Shown here piece by piece: positions 40,829-49,843 of a stretch of DNA of 64,000 nt. The stretch is from Microcella sp. (GTDB lineage: Bacteria; Actinomycetota; Actinomycetes; Actinomycetales; Microbacteriaceae), in the NCBI RefSeq assembly GCF_019739195.1, contig NZ_JAHHDS010000003.1, positions 1,674,001 to 1,738,000 on the forward strand, given 5' to 3'. The stretch's first letter is position 1, and each line of letters opens with the position of its first letter. The position numbers and the translations under genes were made by a program. The notes under the pieces were generated by a model that worked only from the letters and a program-made list of their open reading frames with translations, ran no database searches and was not told the origin of the DNA.

Positions 40829-41647
40829 GTGGCCAAAGAGAAGCCCGGCGACGATAAGTCGCCCATCGCAGGGACGCAGAGCTTGGATCGCGCGCTCGAG
40901 ATGCTCATCACGATCGCGGCAAGCCCGCAGCCTGGCATGACGCTCGCGGCGTGCAGCGCAGTGCTGCAGCACAGCAAAGCAACGACCCACCGCGTGCTGC
41001 GTACGCTTGTCGCCCGCGACTTCCTCAGCTACGACGATGACCTGCAGGTCTACAGCCTGGGCGTCGCTAATCTGCGGCTGGGCTCGGAGTACCTGCGCAG
41101 GATCGATCTGCGTCGCGTCGCGTTGCCCGCGATGCGCGAACTCGTCGCCGAGACGCGCGACACCGCGCACCTCGCGACAATCAGCGGATCAGACGTCATC
41201 TACATTGAGGTCGTCGACAGTCCGGAGCCCGTGCGCATCTTCAGCAGGGTCGGCGATGCCGTGCCCGCATTTGCGACCGCGGTCGGAAAGGCGATTCTCG
41301 CCTGGACGAGCGCGGACACACTGGATGAGCGATTGCCCGAGACGCTTGTGGCTCGCACCGCGAACACCATCACATCCCGATCGCTCCTCATCGACAACCT
41401 CGCGCTCGCCCGTGAGCGCGGATTCGCTGTCGACAATATGGAGAACCGCGAAGGCATCCGGGGATGCGCGGCCCCCATCTTCGACCACAACGACACGGTC
41501 ATCGGTGCCGTCAGCATCGCCGGACCGGCCGCCAAGGTTCCGGAGCAGAACGACAGCGCGCTCGGCAAGAGCGTCGTTGCGACGGCGCAAGCGATCTCGG
41601 CACTGCTCGGTGCATCCCCCGATGCGGCGACGGCGTTGCCACGATGA
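40829..41647 (+). CDS. IclR-family regulator of the uronate island
   Basis: 272 aa. An N-terminal winged helix (LERALEMLITIAAS-like start, then KATTHRVLRTLVARDFL) and a C-terminal ligand domain. GTG with GAGGAG 6 nt upstream. Its position inside the pathway (between kduI and kduD, ATGA overlap with kduD) and the two matching palindromes suggest it controls the island, probably released by a keto-sugar ligand. Confidence 0.9.
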   Translation: MAKEKPGDDKSPIAGTQSLDRALEMLITIAASPQPGMTLAACSAVLQHSKATTHRVLRTLVARDFLSYDDDLQVYSLGVANLRLGSEYLRRIDLRRVALPAMRELVAETRDTAHLATISGSDVIYIEVVDSPEPVRIFSRVGDAVPAFATAVGKAILAWTSADTLDERLPETLVARTANTITSRSLLIDNLALARERGFAVDNMENREGIRGCAAPIFDHNDTVIGAVSIAGPAAKVPEQNDSALGKSVVATAQAISALLGASPDAATALPR

Positions 41648-42402
41648 TCGGCAGTATCCCGCAGGGAGCCACGGCGGTTGTCACCGGGGTGAGCAGAGGG
41701 ATCGGCCTCGCGACGGCAGTCGCTCTCGCGCACGAGGGCGTTGACGTCGTCGGAATCGCGTCAACGGAGCGCACCGCTGAGGCTTCGCGCGAACCCGTCG
41801 AACGCCTCGGACGCCGCTATTGGGGAATCGGCGCCGACCTGGGCGATCGCACGTCGCTGTACCGCGCGCTCGAGAGAATTGCCGAATCTGTCGAGGTCCC
41901 AGACATCCTCGTCCACGCCGCTGGCATCAATCGGCGCGCCCCAATCGTCGATCACGGGGACGAACTCTGGGACGAGGTGCTCGCCGTCAACGTCACAGCT
42001 CCCTTTATCCTCAGCAGGGAGATCGGTCGGGGGATGGTAGAGCGCGGGTCGGGCAAGATCGTCTTTCTCGCTTCCTTGCTGAGCTTCCAGGGCGGGCTCA
42101 CGGTGCCGGGATACGCGGCGAGCAAAGGCGGTGTCGCTCAGCTCGTGAAGGCGCTCTCGAACGAGTGGGCATCGCACGGCGTGAACGTCAACGCGATTGC
42201 GCCCGGCTATGTCGACACCGACATGAACTCGGCGCTTATCGCCGACGAGGAGCGGTTCGCGCAGATCAGCGATCGCATCCCCGCCGGACGATGGGCGAGG
42301 CCTTCCGACATCGCTGGCGCGGTCGTTTTCCTCTCATCGCCAGCCTCTGATTACGTCAACGGCACCGTCTTGCCGGTCGACGGCGGATGGCTGGGGCGGT
42401 GA
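41644..42402 (+). CDS. kduD: 2-dehydro-3-deoxy-D-gluconate 5-dehydrogenase
   Basis: 252-aa short-chain dehydrogenase. Reduces 2,5-diketo-3-deoxygluconate to KDG. TGVSRGIGLATAVALA is the cofactor site, NVTAPF and YAASKGG supply the catalytic Tyr and Lys. ATG overlaps the IclR stop. The assignment to KduD rather than another SDR relies on kduI, kdgK and eda nearby. Confidence 0.88.
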   Translation: MIGSIPQGATAVVTGVSRGIGLATAVALAHEGVDVVGIASTERTAEASREPVERLGRRYWGIGADLGDRTSLYRALERIAESVEVPDILVHAAGINRRAPIVDHGDELWDEVLAVNVTAPFILSREIGRGMVERGSGKIVFLASLLSFQGGLTVPGYAASKGGVAQLVKALSNEWASHGVNVNAIAPGYVDTDMNSALIADEERFAQISDRIPAGRWARPSDIAGAVVFLSSPASDYVNGTVLPVDGGWLGR

Positions 42403-42530
42403 CCACTCCGCGTGGGAACGCACGTGCAGAGCCGCCTCGACGCAACGGTCGATGCGGCCTGCATTGTGAACTTCATGCGCGGGGGTGAGCGCATGGCGGT
42501 GAGCATAGGTTGTCGTCTCGGCCTCCGATC

Positions 42531-42545
42531 TGTCATCGTTTGACA
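42531..42545. promoter_or_regulatory. Inverted repeat TGTCA-N5-TGACA before eda
   Basis: A 5-bp perfect inverted repeat whose right half is also the last part of a TTGACA hexamer (42540-42545). It lies ~56 nt before the eda GTG and may be an operator for the eda-kdgK unit. The 198-bp gap after kduD otherwise holds only an unsupported 43-codon frame. Confidence 0.3.
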
Positions 42546-42600
42546 CTGGTCAGTTGCCGCACGTCGGCGGTGGAGCCAACTTTCGCTAGGAGGATCAACG

Positions 42601-43233
42601 GTGCCCAGCACAATGGCAGACGTGGGGCCGATTGTTCCGGTCGTCGTGATCGATGACGAAACTCGTGCGGGTGACGTTGCACTGGCCCTCGCCGAGGGCG
42701 GGATTCACTGCGCAGAAGTTACGCTGCGAACGGATGCGGGCCTCGGCGCCATTGCGGCCATCGCTGATCTCGGAATCCCTGGCTTCGTGGTCGGGGCCGG
42801 CACGGTGTTGAATCGCGACGACCTCGAGCGAAGCCTTGCGGCCGGCGCTCAGTTCATTGTCTCTCCTGGTTTCGATGACGAGGTGGTGAGTCGAGCGCTC
42901 GACGCGGGAGTCGCAGTTCTTCCGGGCGTTGCCACCGCGACTGAAGTGCAGCGAGCGATCAACGCAGGCGTCGACACCGTGAAGCTTTTCCCCGCCGATC
43001 GGTTGGGGGGCTTGCCGACCATTGCGGCTTTGGCGGCACCCTTTCGGCACACGCGCTTTGTGCCCAGCGGTGGAGTAACCGCCGACAACGCCCTCGAATA
43101 CCTCGGGCATCCGGCTGTGCCCGCCGTGAGCGGAAGCTGGATGGTGACGCGACAGATGATCGCGAGGGGCGACTTCACCGGCATCAGCAGGGTGAGCCAG
43201 GAGTTCACATCGCGTCTGGGCAGTCGGTCATGA
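42601..43233 (+). CDS. eda: KDPG/KHG aldolase
   Basis: Cleaves 2-keto-3-deoxy-6-phosphogluconate to pyruvate and glyceraldehyde 3-phosphate. 210-aa class I aldolase; Schiff-base Lys K128 in TVKLFPADRLGG, with GAGTVLNRDD and ISPGFDDE-like VSPGFDDE conserved. GTG start with AGGAGG 7 nt upstream. Final step of the uronate route. Confidence 0.95.
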   Translation: MPSTMADVGPIVPVVVIDDETRAGDVALALAEGGIHCAEVTLRTDAGLGAIAAIADLGIPGFVVGAGTVLNRDDLERSLAAGAQFIVSPGFDDEVVSRALDAGVAVLPGVATATEVQRAINAGVDTVKLFPADRLGGLPTIAALAAPFRHTRFVPSGGVTADNALEYLGHPAVPAVSGSWMVTRQMIARGDFTGISRVSQEFTSRLGSRS

Positions 43234-44174
43234 CGACGGGGGTCGTCACTCTCGGCGAAACGATGGGCCTCTTCCGAGCCGCAGAGCTCGGGTCGCTCGC
43301 CCACGTCACAGATTTCAAGCTGGCGATCGGCGGGGCAGAGAGCAACGTTGCGATTGGAGTGGCGAGACTGGGTGCACCGAGCACCTGGATCGGTCGAATT
43401 GGAGCCGACGGGCTCGGCGATCGAGTCGTTCGAGAGCTTCGTGCCGAGAGCGTGACGGTGGTCGCCGCGGTCGATGATTCGGCGAGCACCGGTCTCATGG
43501 TGAAAGAGCAGCGCACCGCCGCTGCCACCCGAGTGACGTACTACCGGTCTGTCAGTGCTGGCCGCAATCTGTCGGTCGACGATATACCTGCGGGTCTGAT
43601 CGAAGAAGCGCAGTTGGTACACGTGACCGGCATCACGGCAGCTCTCTCTGACAGTGCGCACGCCGCGCTTCACGCCGCGATCGATCGTGCACGAGACGCC
43701 GGGGTGCCGGTGTCGTTCGATGTCAACCACCGCAACACTCTCTGGCGCGGTCGAGATGCGAGCAGTGAGTATCGAGACATTGCCGCTCGTTCGAACATCG
43801 TCTTCGCGGGTCTCGATGAAGCCAGGCTCTTGGTGGCTGGCACCGATCCGGCGACACTCGCTGCCAGCATTGCGGCACTCGGCCCCACCCAGGTGGTGAT
43901 CAAGCTCGGCGAGAGGGGCTGTCTTGGCTTGATCGACGGTGAGACGCACGAGGTGGCCGCGGTTCGAATTACTCCCGTCGACACTGTCGGCGCTGGCGAT
44001 GCATTCGTCGCGGGATATCTCGCCGAGCTGCTCGCCGGACTGCCAGCGAGACAGCGGCTAGAGACCGCGGTGCGAACGGGAGCGTTCGCGTGCCTGGGCC
44101 CCGGTGACTGGGAAGGTTACGCCCGGAGAGACGAGCTCGCGATCTTGGAATCGCGTGAGCCGGTGGAGCGCTAG
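43230..44174 (+). CDS. kdgK: 2-dehydro-3-deoxygluconokinase
   Basis: PfkB-family kinase, 314 aa, phosphorylating KDG to KDPG. GGAESNVAIGVARLG near the N-terminus and DTVGAGDAF with the catalytic Asp near the C-terminus. Overlaps eda by ATGA, so kinase and aldolase are made together. Its TAG shares the CTAG palindrome with the stop of the convergent XRE gene. Confidence 0.93.
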   Translation: MTTGVVTLGETMGLFRAAELGSLAHVTDFKLAIGGAESNVAIGVARLGAPSTWIGRIGADGLGDRVVRELRAESVTVVAAVDDSASTGLMVKEQRTAAATRVTYYRSVSAGRNLSVDDIPAGLIEEAQLVHVTGITAALSDSAHAALHAAIDRARDAGVPVSFDVNHRNTLWRGRDASSEYRDIAARSNIVFAGLDEARLLVAGTDPATLAASIAALGPTQVVIKLGERGCLGLIDGETHEVAAVRITPVDTVGAGDAFVAGYLAELLAGLPARQRLETAVRTGAFACLGPGDWEGYARRDELAILESREPVER

Positions 44175-44431
44175 CGGCCACCTCCATTCGGGTCGCGCAC
44201 ATCGTCGAGCACGAGCAGCTCGCCGACCTCGCAGTCGAGCGCCTCGCAGATCGCGCGCAGCGTCGAGAATCTGATCGCCCGCGCCCGGTCGTTCTTGAGC
44301 ACCGAGAGGTTGACGATGCTCACGCCGACGAGCTCGCTCAACCGGGTCAGCGTCATGCCGCGTTGCTCGAGCAGTTCGTCGAGTCGGCAGTGGATGCCCG
44401 TCTCCTCCTCATCCGAGACCGCCGGGCTCAT
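44171..44431 (-). CDS. XRE-family transcriptional regulator
   Basis: 86 aa, a single Cro/CI-type helix-turn-helix (LDELLEQRGMTLTRLSELVG then VSIVNLSVLKNDRARAIRF). ATG overlaps the stop of the DUF2975 gene upstream, so it is the last gene of the four-gene unit. The pairing of a small XRE regulator with DUF2975 membrane proteins is known from other Gram-positives (YozG/YoaS type). It may repress its own operon. Confidence 0.9.
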   Translation of the reverse strand: MSPAVSDEEETGIHCRLDELLEQRGMTLTRLSELVGVSIVNLSVLKNDRARAIRFSTLRAICEALDCEVGELLVLDDVRDPNGGGR

Positions 44432-45135
44432 CAGACCAGCCCTTTCGTCTCGCGCTGCAAACGCTCGCCATTGCGGATGAGCCCTGCGATCACCACGAGC
44501 GCGAGCCCGACGCCGACCGGCACGACATCGAAGAAGACTGCCGGTGTGTCGTAGGTCCACCCTCCTCCGAGGGCATCGGGCCTCATGGCGAAGAGCAACT
44601 CGGCCGCTCGAGCGCCCGACAGTGCGCTGCTGATCTGAGCGGCGACCGATCCGACGGCGAGCACTGAGCCGCCGATGACGAGCAGCCGACCGAGCCGTGG
44701 CGAGAACGGTTCAGTCGAGATCGACTGTTGCGCAAGACGCGCGACCATCACGAGCAAGGTGACAATGACCGTCGTCGTGATGACGACCTCTGCCGCCACG
44801 AGAACACGAGTGAGCACGTCGAGTCCGCTGGCGGTGAGCTGCATGCTGACCTGTTCCGTTCCGCCACTGACGACCTCCGCGTCGCTGGCACGGAGATCGG
44901 CGGGCGTCAGCTCTGCCCGCGCGATGACGGGCACTCGCAAGCTGAGCGTGGGAAATGCGAACGCGGCGACGATGCCGACGATGCCGCCGACGACGTTGAG
45001 CAGGGCGAGCACGATTGCCCCGCCTGCAACGAGGCGGGGCAGCCACGGGCCGGTACGCCGTTGGCTGCCGATGCCCGCGACGAGGAGCACAGCGAAGCCG
45101 AGCCCAACGAGCAGCACGAGAGTGATCGGATCCAT
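44431..45135 (-). CDS. DUF2975 membrane protein (third in operon)
   Basis: 234 aa with four or more membrane helices (about 4-22, 36-60, 117-140, 160-185, 210-228). C-terminal tail GERLQRETKGLV matches the tails of its two neighbours. Starts with ATG overlapping the previous stop (TGATG). Function unknown; possibly an integral membrane sensor or immunity-like protein. Confidence 0.82.
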   Translation of the reverse strand: MDPITLVLLVGLGFAVLLVAGIGSQRRTGPWLPRLVAGGAIVLALLNVVGGIVGIVAAFAFPTLSLRVPVIARAELTPADLRASDAEVVSGGTEQVSMQLTASGLDVLTRVLVAAEVVITTTVIVTLLVMVARLAQQSISTEPFSPRLGRLLVIGGSVLAVGSVAAQISSALSGARAAELLFAMRPDALGGGWTYDTPAVFFDVVPVGVGLALVVIAGLIRNGERLQRETKGLV

Positions 45136-45770
45136 CAAATCAGGCCTTTCGTGTCGTTCTGCAGCTGTCGTGCACCGAGGTACACGAGACCGGCCAGCAG
45201 CAGCACGGTGCCCAGCACGAGCAACGGGCCGTCGATGCCTCCGAGGTCGTAGCGGTGCACCTGCACCCACTGCTCGCCGCCGCTCGTCGCGTAGCCCAGT
45301 TGCTCGAGCGCAATTGAGTCGGCCCGGTGTCGAAGCCACGGGGCGAGCCACGCGGTGACGAGGGCGAGCACGGCGAGGATCAGGAGGCCGGTTGCCGCCG
45401 AGGTCGCGAAGGTGCGCCCTGTCCACAACCGTCGGCAGAGCAGCAGGATCACCACGGCCGCCGCCACGAAGGTGAGCGTGGTGACCCAGATGGCGAGCGC
45501 TTGCAGCTGCTTCGGCCCCTCCAAAGGCTCGAAGCTCGAGATAAGGACGGTCCAGTAGTACGAGCTGGATAGAGAGCTGTCGCCGGGAATACTCGCCGGC
45601 ACCCCCATCGGTGACCCGAGGCCGACTTCGAGATCGTAGGCGCCTTCGAGCAGGTACACCGTGCGCACGATGTCGTTGAGCAGCATGGCGAGTGTGAGAA
45701 GTGTCGTGACCCCCGCAACGGTCAGCAGGATCAGACGGCCGCCAACCCGGCCAGGTGTTGGCGTATTCAT
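45135..45770 (-). CDS. DUF2975-like membrane protein (second in operon)
   Basis: 211 aa, four helices (about 11-33, 92-112, 125-145, 180-200) around a loop that contains SSYYWTVLISSFEPLEG. Ends ARQLQNDTKGLI. It is the most divergent of the three. One-nt overlaps (TGATG-type) with both neighbours show tight coupling. Confidence 0.78.
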   Translation of the reverse strand: MNTPTPGRVGGRLILLTVAGVTTLLTLAMLLNDIVRTVYLLEGAYDLEVGLGSPMGVPASIPGDSSLSSSYYWTVLISSFEPLEGPKQLQALAIWVTTLTFVAAAVVILLLCRRLWTGRTFATSAATGLLILAVLALVTAWLAPWLRHRADSIALEQLGYATSGGEQWVQVHRYDLGGIDGPLLVLGTVLLLAGLVYLGARQLQNDTKGLI

Positions 45771-46426
45771 CAGACGAGGCCTTCCGTGTCGCGCTGTAGT
45801 CGTTGACCGAGCTCGAAGGCGCTCGCGATGACGAGCAGGGCGATTCCCCAGCCGATCGGCGCGAGGTCGAGGTTGAGGCCGAAAGCGACAAAGCCCTCGT
45901 AGCTCGGGTTCTCTGCGTTGCCGCCTGCGGTGAGCTTGTCGGCACCCAAGAAGCTCACCACTTCAGCGTGACCGAGCGCTGCAGCCGTCTGCTCGATCAG
46001 ACCGCACGCCGTGACGACGATGGCGGTGCCGCCGAGCGCGACAGTTGCAGATCGCACGAAGGGGCGGCCCGCTGCGAGGCGCAAGGCCACCCAAGCGACG
46101 ACGAGCGCGAGCCCGAGAGTCAACAGTGTCGCGGCGAGGTGCTCGGTCACCAGCCACGCGCGGGCTTCGCCGCTGAGGCCAGTCACCGTCGCGCTCACGC
46201 TGTCGTAGCGAGCGTCGGTGATGGCGTCGCTCCTCTCGGTGAACGCCGGCGTCTCGGCATTGGCGATGAGCATGCCTGTCACGTCGACCCGTTTGTCGTT
46301 GGCGATGGACGCGGTTCCGACGACGGCTGCGACGACGGCCAGAGCTGCCACGAGCAGAGCACCGACGGCGATGACGCGCAAGAACACGCGTTCGATGCGG
46401 GTCGGCGGAGTGGGCGATGTCGGCAT
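45770..46426 (-). CDS. DUF2975 membrane protein (first in operon)
   Basis: 218 aa. Four helices (about 16-38, 92-115, 128-150, 185-205) and the tail GQRLQRDTEGLV. ATG 46426 was chosen since AAGGA lies 5 nt before; an ATG two codons earlier is inside that ribosome site. Opens the four-gene operon that ends with an XRE regulator. Confidence 0.82.
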   Translation of the reverse strand: MPTSPTPPTRIERVFLRVIAVGALLVAALAVVAAVVGTASIANDKRVDVTGMLIANAETPAFTERSDAITDARYDSVSATVTGLSGEARAWLVTEHLAATLLTLGLALVVAWVALRLAAGRPFVRSATVALGGTAIVVTACGLIEQTAAALGHAEVVSFLGADKLTAGGNAENPSYEGFVAFGLNLDLAPIGWGIALLVIASAFELGQRLQRDTEGLV

Positions 46427-46434
46427 GAGCATCC

Positions 46435-46466
46435 TTATCGTTGATCGTTATTATCGACTGTCGTTA
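46435..46466. promoter_or_regulatory. Repeated TTATCG/ATCGTT motifs before the DUF2975 operon
   Basis: TTATCG occurs at 46435-46440 and 46451-46456, and ATCGTT at 46437-46442 and 46444-46449, followed by TCGTTAA. Short repeats so close to the first start codon suggest an XRE operator and autoregulation. Confidence 0.4.
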
Positions 46467-46503
46467 ACATACGGATGCTCTCGCTGAAGCGCAACCTCCG
46501 TCA

Positions 46504-46517
46504 CGCCTAGGGCGAAC
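46504..46517. promoter_or_regulatory. ClgR-type box upstream of clpC
   Basis: CGCCTAGGGCGAAC fits the published actinobacterial ClgR core CGCYNANRGCGWWS at every specified position. It lies 87 bp before the clpC ATG. ClgR is the known activator of clp genes in actinobacteria. The clgR gene is not in the window. Confidence 0.55.
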
Positions 46518-46603
46518 AGGGGCAGTTAACCCAGGGTGCTCTGGTTACCCTCGATACAGCGGCACCAAACCCAGTTGACGGTGTCGCGTGAGGAGAGTGC
46601 GAG

Positions 46604-49102
46604 ATGTTCGAACGGTTCACCGACCGTGCCCGTCGTGTGGTGGTCTTGGCGCAAGAAGAAGCCAAGATGCTCAACCACAACTACATCGGCACTGAGCACA
46701 TTCTTCTCGGCCTCATCCACGAGGGCGAGGGCGTCGCCGCCAAGGCGCTCGAGTCGCTCAACATCTCGCTCGACGCCGTGCGCGAGCAGGTGCAAGACAT
46801 CATCGGCCAGGGGCAGCAGCAGCCGACCGGCCACATTCCCTTCACGCCGCGCGCGAAGAAGGTGCTCGAGCTGAGCCTGCGCGAAGCGCTGCAGCTCGGC
46901 CACAACTACATCGGCACCGAGCACATCCTTCTCGGCCTCATCCGCGAGGGCGAGGGCGTCGCCGCGCAGGTGCTCGTCAAGCTCGGCGCCGACCTCAACC
47001 GCGTGCGTCAGCAGGTTATCCAGCTGCTCTCGGGCTACCAGGGCAAAGAGGCCGTCGCCGTCGGCGGCGACAGCCCCAGCCCCGACAAGGGTTCGCAGGT
47101 GCTCGACCAGTTCGGCCGCAACCTCACGGCGGCCGCGCGCGAAGGCAAGCTCGACCCCGTCATCGGTCGCGAGAAGGAGGCCGAGCGGGTCATGCAGATT
47201 CTGTCGCGCCGCTCGAAGAACAACCCCGTGCTCATCGGCGAGCCCGGCGTCGGCAAGACCGCCGTCGTCGAGGGCCTCGCCCAGGCAATCGTCAAGGGTG
47301 AAGTGCCCGAGACGCTCAAAGACAAGCAGCTCTACTCGCTCGACCTCGGCTCGCTCATCGCCGGCAGCCGCTACCGCGGCGACTTCGAAGAGCGCCTCAA
47401 GAAGGTCACCAAGGAGATCCGCACTCGCGGTGACATCATCGTCTTCATCGACGAGATTCACACCCTCGTGGGCGCCGGAGCTGCGGAGGGCGCGATCGAT
47501 GCGGCGAGCATCCTGAAGCCTCTCCTCGCCCGCGGTGAGCTGCAGACGATTGGTGCGACGACGCTCGACGAGTACCGCAAGCACTTCGAGAAGGATGCCG
47601 CGCTCGAGCGCCGCTTCCAGCCCGTGCAGGTTAACGAGCCCTCGTTGCCGCACTCGATCAACATCTTGAAGGGGCTGCGCGACAAGTACGAGGCCTTCCA
47701 CAAGGTGTCGATCACCGACGGCGCGATTGTCGCCGCGGTGAATCTCGCCGACCGCTACGTGCAAGACCGCTTCTTGCCCGACAAGGCCATCGACCTGATC
47801 GACGAGGCCGGCGCCCGCCTGCGCCTGTCGATTCTTTCGGCGCCGCCCGAGCTGCGCGAGTTCGACGAGAAGATCGCCGGCGTGCGCACCGAGAAAGAAC
47901 TGGCGATCGAGAACCAAGACTTCGAGAAGGCCGCGAGCCTGCGCGACGACGAGAAGAAGTTGCTCGGCGAGCGGCTGCGTCTCGAGAAGCAGTGGCGCGC
48001 GGGCGAGGTGGCCGCGAGCGGCACCGTCGACGAGGGCGTCATCGCCGAGGTGCTTGCTCAGGCCACGGGCATCCCCGTCTTCAAGCTCACCGAAGAAGAA
48101 AGCTCTCGCCTCATCTTCATGGAGAAGGCCCTGCACCAGCGGGTCATCGGCCAGGAGGAGGCGATCTCGGTGCTCGCCAAGACGATCCGCCGCACGCGCG
48201 CGGGCCTGAAAGACCCGAAGCGCCCGAGCGGCTCGTTCATCTTCGCTGGCCCGACCGGTGTCGGAAAGACCGAGCTCGCCAAGGCGCTCGCCGAGTTCCT
48301 CTTCGACGACGAGGGCGCGCTCATCGCGCTCGACATGTCGGAGTACGGCGAGAAGCACACCGTCTCGCGACTGTTCGGTGCCCCTCCCGGCTTCGTCGGG
48401 TTCGAAGAGGGCGGCCAGCTCACCGAGAAGGTGCGTCGCAAGCCGTTCTCGGTCGTGCTCTTCGACGAGATTGAGAAGGCGCACCCCGACATCTTCAACT
48501 CGTTGCTGCAGGTGCTCGAAGAGGGTCGACTGACCGACGGTCAAGGCCGCGTCGTCGACTTCAAGAACACCGTCATCATCATGACGACCAACCTCGGCAC
48601 GAAAGACATCACCGGTGGACCCGTCGGCTTCACGCTCGAGGGCAACGCCGCGGCGTCGTACTCGGCCATGCGCTCGAAGGTCGTCGAAGAGCTCAAGAAG
48701 CACTTCAAGCCCGAGTTCTTGAACCGTGTCGACGAGACGATCGTCTTTCCGCAGCTCAACGAAGAAGAGCTCATGCAGATCGTCGGCCTCTTTATCAAGC
48801 GGCTGCGCGAGCGCCTGCTCGATCAAGACATGACGATCGAGGTCTCCGACGCCGCGAAGGCTCAGCTCATCAAGATCGGCTGGGACCCTACGCTCGGCGC
48901 CCGACCCCTGCGCCGCGCAGTGCAGCACGAGATCGAAGACGCGTTGAGCGAGCGCATTCTGCACGGCGAGCTCAACGGCGGCGACCACGTCGCGGTCGAC
49001 TTCGTCGACGGCGAGTTCACCTTCGTCACCACGCAGAAGCAGCTCGCGGCAGTCGAGGCGGGCGCCCCGGCGTCGGCTGGTGAGCTTCCAGTCGCGGACT
49101 AG
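46604..49102 (+). CDS. clpC: ATP-dependent Clp protease ATPase ClpC
   Basis: 832-aa Hsp100 unfoldase that feeds ClpP. Two N-terminal Clp_N repeats (both containing [14 protein letters not shown]), first AAA domain with [14 protein letters not shown], a UVR-type middle segment ([18 protein letters not shown]), second AAA domain with [14 protein letters not shown]. The ClpP-docking LGF-type loop is not obvious at first reading. GAGGAG 8 nt before ATG. Confidence 0.97.
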   Translation: MFERFTDRARRVVVLAQEEAKMLNHNYIGTEHILLGLIHEGEGVAAKALESLNISLDAVREQVQDIIGQGQQQPTGHIPFTPRAKKVLELSLREALQLGHNYIGTEHILLGLIREGEGVAAQVLVKLGADLNRVRQQVIQLLSGYQGKEAVAVGGDSPSPDKGSQVLDQFGRNLTAAAREGKLDPVIGREKEAERVMQILSRRSKNNPVLIGEPGVGKTAVVEGLAQAIVKGEVPETLKDKQLYSLDLGSLIAGSRYRGDFEERLKKVTKEIRTRGDIIVFIDEIHTLVGAGAAEGAIDAASILKPLLARGELQTIGATTLDEYRKHFEKDAALERRFQPVQVNEPSLPHSINILKGLRDKYEAFHKVSITDGAIVAAVNLADRYVQDRFLPDKAIDLIDEAGARLRLSILSAPPELREFDEKIAGVRTEKELAIENQDFEKAASLRDDEKKLLGERLRLEKQWRAGEVAASGTVDEGVIAEVLAQATGIPVFKLTEEESSRLIFMEKALHQRVIGQEEAISVLAKTIRRTRAGLKDPKRPSGSFIFAGPTGVGKTELAKALAEFLFDDEGALIALDMSEYGEKHTVSRLFGAPPGFVGFEEGGQLTEKVRRKPFSVVLFDEIEKAHPDIFNSLLQVLEEGRLTDGQGRVVDFKNTVIIMTTNLGTKDITGGPVGFTLEGNAAASYSAMRSKVVEELKKHFKPEFLNRVDETIVFPQLNEEELMQIVGLFIKRLRERLLDQDMTIEVSDAAKAQLIKIGWDPTLGARPLRRAVQHEIEDALSERILHGELNGGDHVAVDFVDGEFTFVTTQKQLAAVEAGAPASAGELPVAD

Positions 49103-49141
49103 GCCAGAGCGGGCATCCTGCAACGGATGCCTGATGTCACG

Positions 49142-49216
49142 AATCACGGAACTTCGCCCTGATCTCAGCGGGCCCATGCGGCGAGCGAGAGGATGCTGGC
49201 GCGAAGTTCCGTGATT
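49142..49216. repeat. 16-bp perfect inverted repeat after clpC
   Basis: AATCACGGAACTTCGC (49142-49157) and GCGAAGTTCCGTGATT (49201-49216) are exact complements with a 43-nt loop. Not a classical terminator (long loop, no T-run). It could be a protein-binding site, a recombination remnant or a structured 3' end of clpC mRNA. Confidence 0.6.
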
Positions 49217-49248
49217 TGTCACGGCTGGCGCGGCTCTAGGCTGGTGCG

Positions 49249-49770
49249 GTGACGGCGAGACAGTTCAGCGTGCGCGAAGCGCGCACGGGCGATGTGCGGG
49301 CGATCAAGCGGCTGGTCGAGCCGCTTGTGCAGCAGCGCATTCTGCTCGGCAAAGAGCTTGTCGTGTTCTTCGAGTCGCTGCAAGAGTTTCGCGTGGCGGT
49401 CGACGACGCAACCGGCGAGGTCATCGGCTGCGGGGCCCTGCACGTCATCTGGGAAGACCTAGGCGAAGTGCGCACTCTCGCCGTCGCTGACGACTGGCGC
49501 GGCGCAGGCGTCGGGCACGCGCTGCTCACCTCGCTCGAGGCCGAAGCGACCCGACTCGGGCTACGCCGACTGTTCTGCCTCACGTTCGAAGTCGACTTCT
49601 TCGAGCGGCACGGGTTCGCGGCCACCGACGAGCAGCTGCTCGTCGACCCCGAGGTCTACAGCGAGCTGCTGCGCTCGCCCGACGAAGGCATCGCCGAGTT
49701 TCTCGACCTCTCGCGCGTGAAGCCCAACACCCTCGGCAACACGCGCATGCTCAAGTCGCTCACGGCCTAA
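49249..49770 (+). CDS. GNAT acetyltransferase, probable N-acetylglutamate synthase
   Basis: 173 aa. VREARTGDVRAIKRLVEPLV start, VRTLAVADDWRGAGVGHALL acetyl-CoA loop and FFERHGFAA. Closest in my memory to the short ArgA-type enzymes of actinobacteria (Rv2747-like), which acetylate glutamate for arginine synthesis. The exact substrate is not proven by motifs. GTG start. Confidence 0.78.
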   Translation: MTARQFSVREARTGDVRAIKRLVEPLVQQRILLGKELVVFFESLQEFRVAVDDATGEVIGCGALHVIWEDLGEVRTLAVADDWRGAGVGHALLTSLEAEATRLGLRRLFCLTFEVDFFERHGFAATDEQLLVDPEVYSELLRSPDEGIAEFLDLSRVKPNTLGNTRMLKSLTA

Positions 49771-49843
49771 GAGAGCACTGCGAGTCGGGGCCACGCCGCG
49801 CGAGCATCCCGCTTCGGCCGCCCCGCGGGCCTACCCTGTGGTC

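Noticed and set aside
42412-42543. 43-codon frame between kduD and eda
   Set aside because: No ribosome site, no family resemblance, and it overlaps a likely control region.
46526-49222. 898-codon minus-strand frame opposite clpC
   Set aside because: Antisense shadow of clpC; the Clp motifs on the plus strand are complete.
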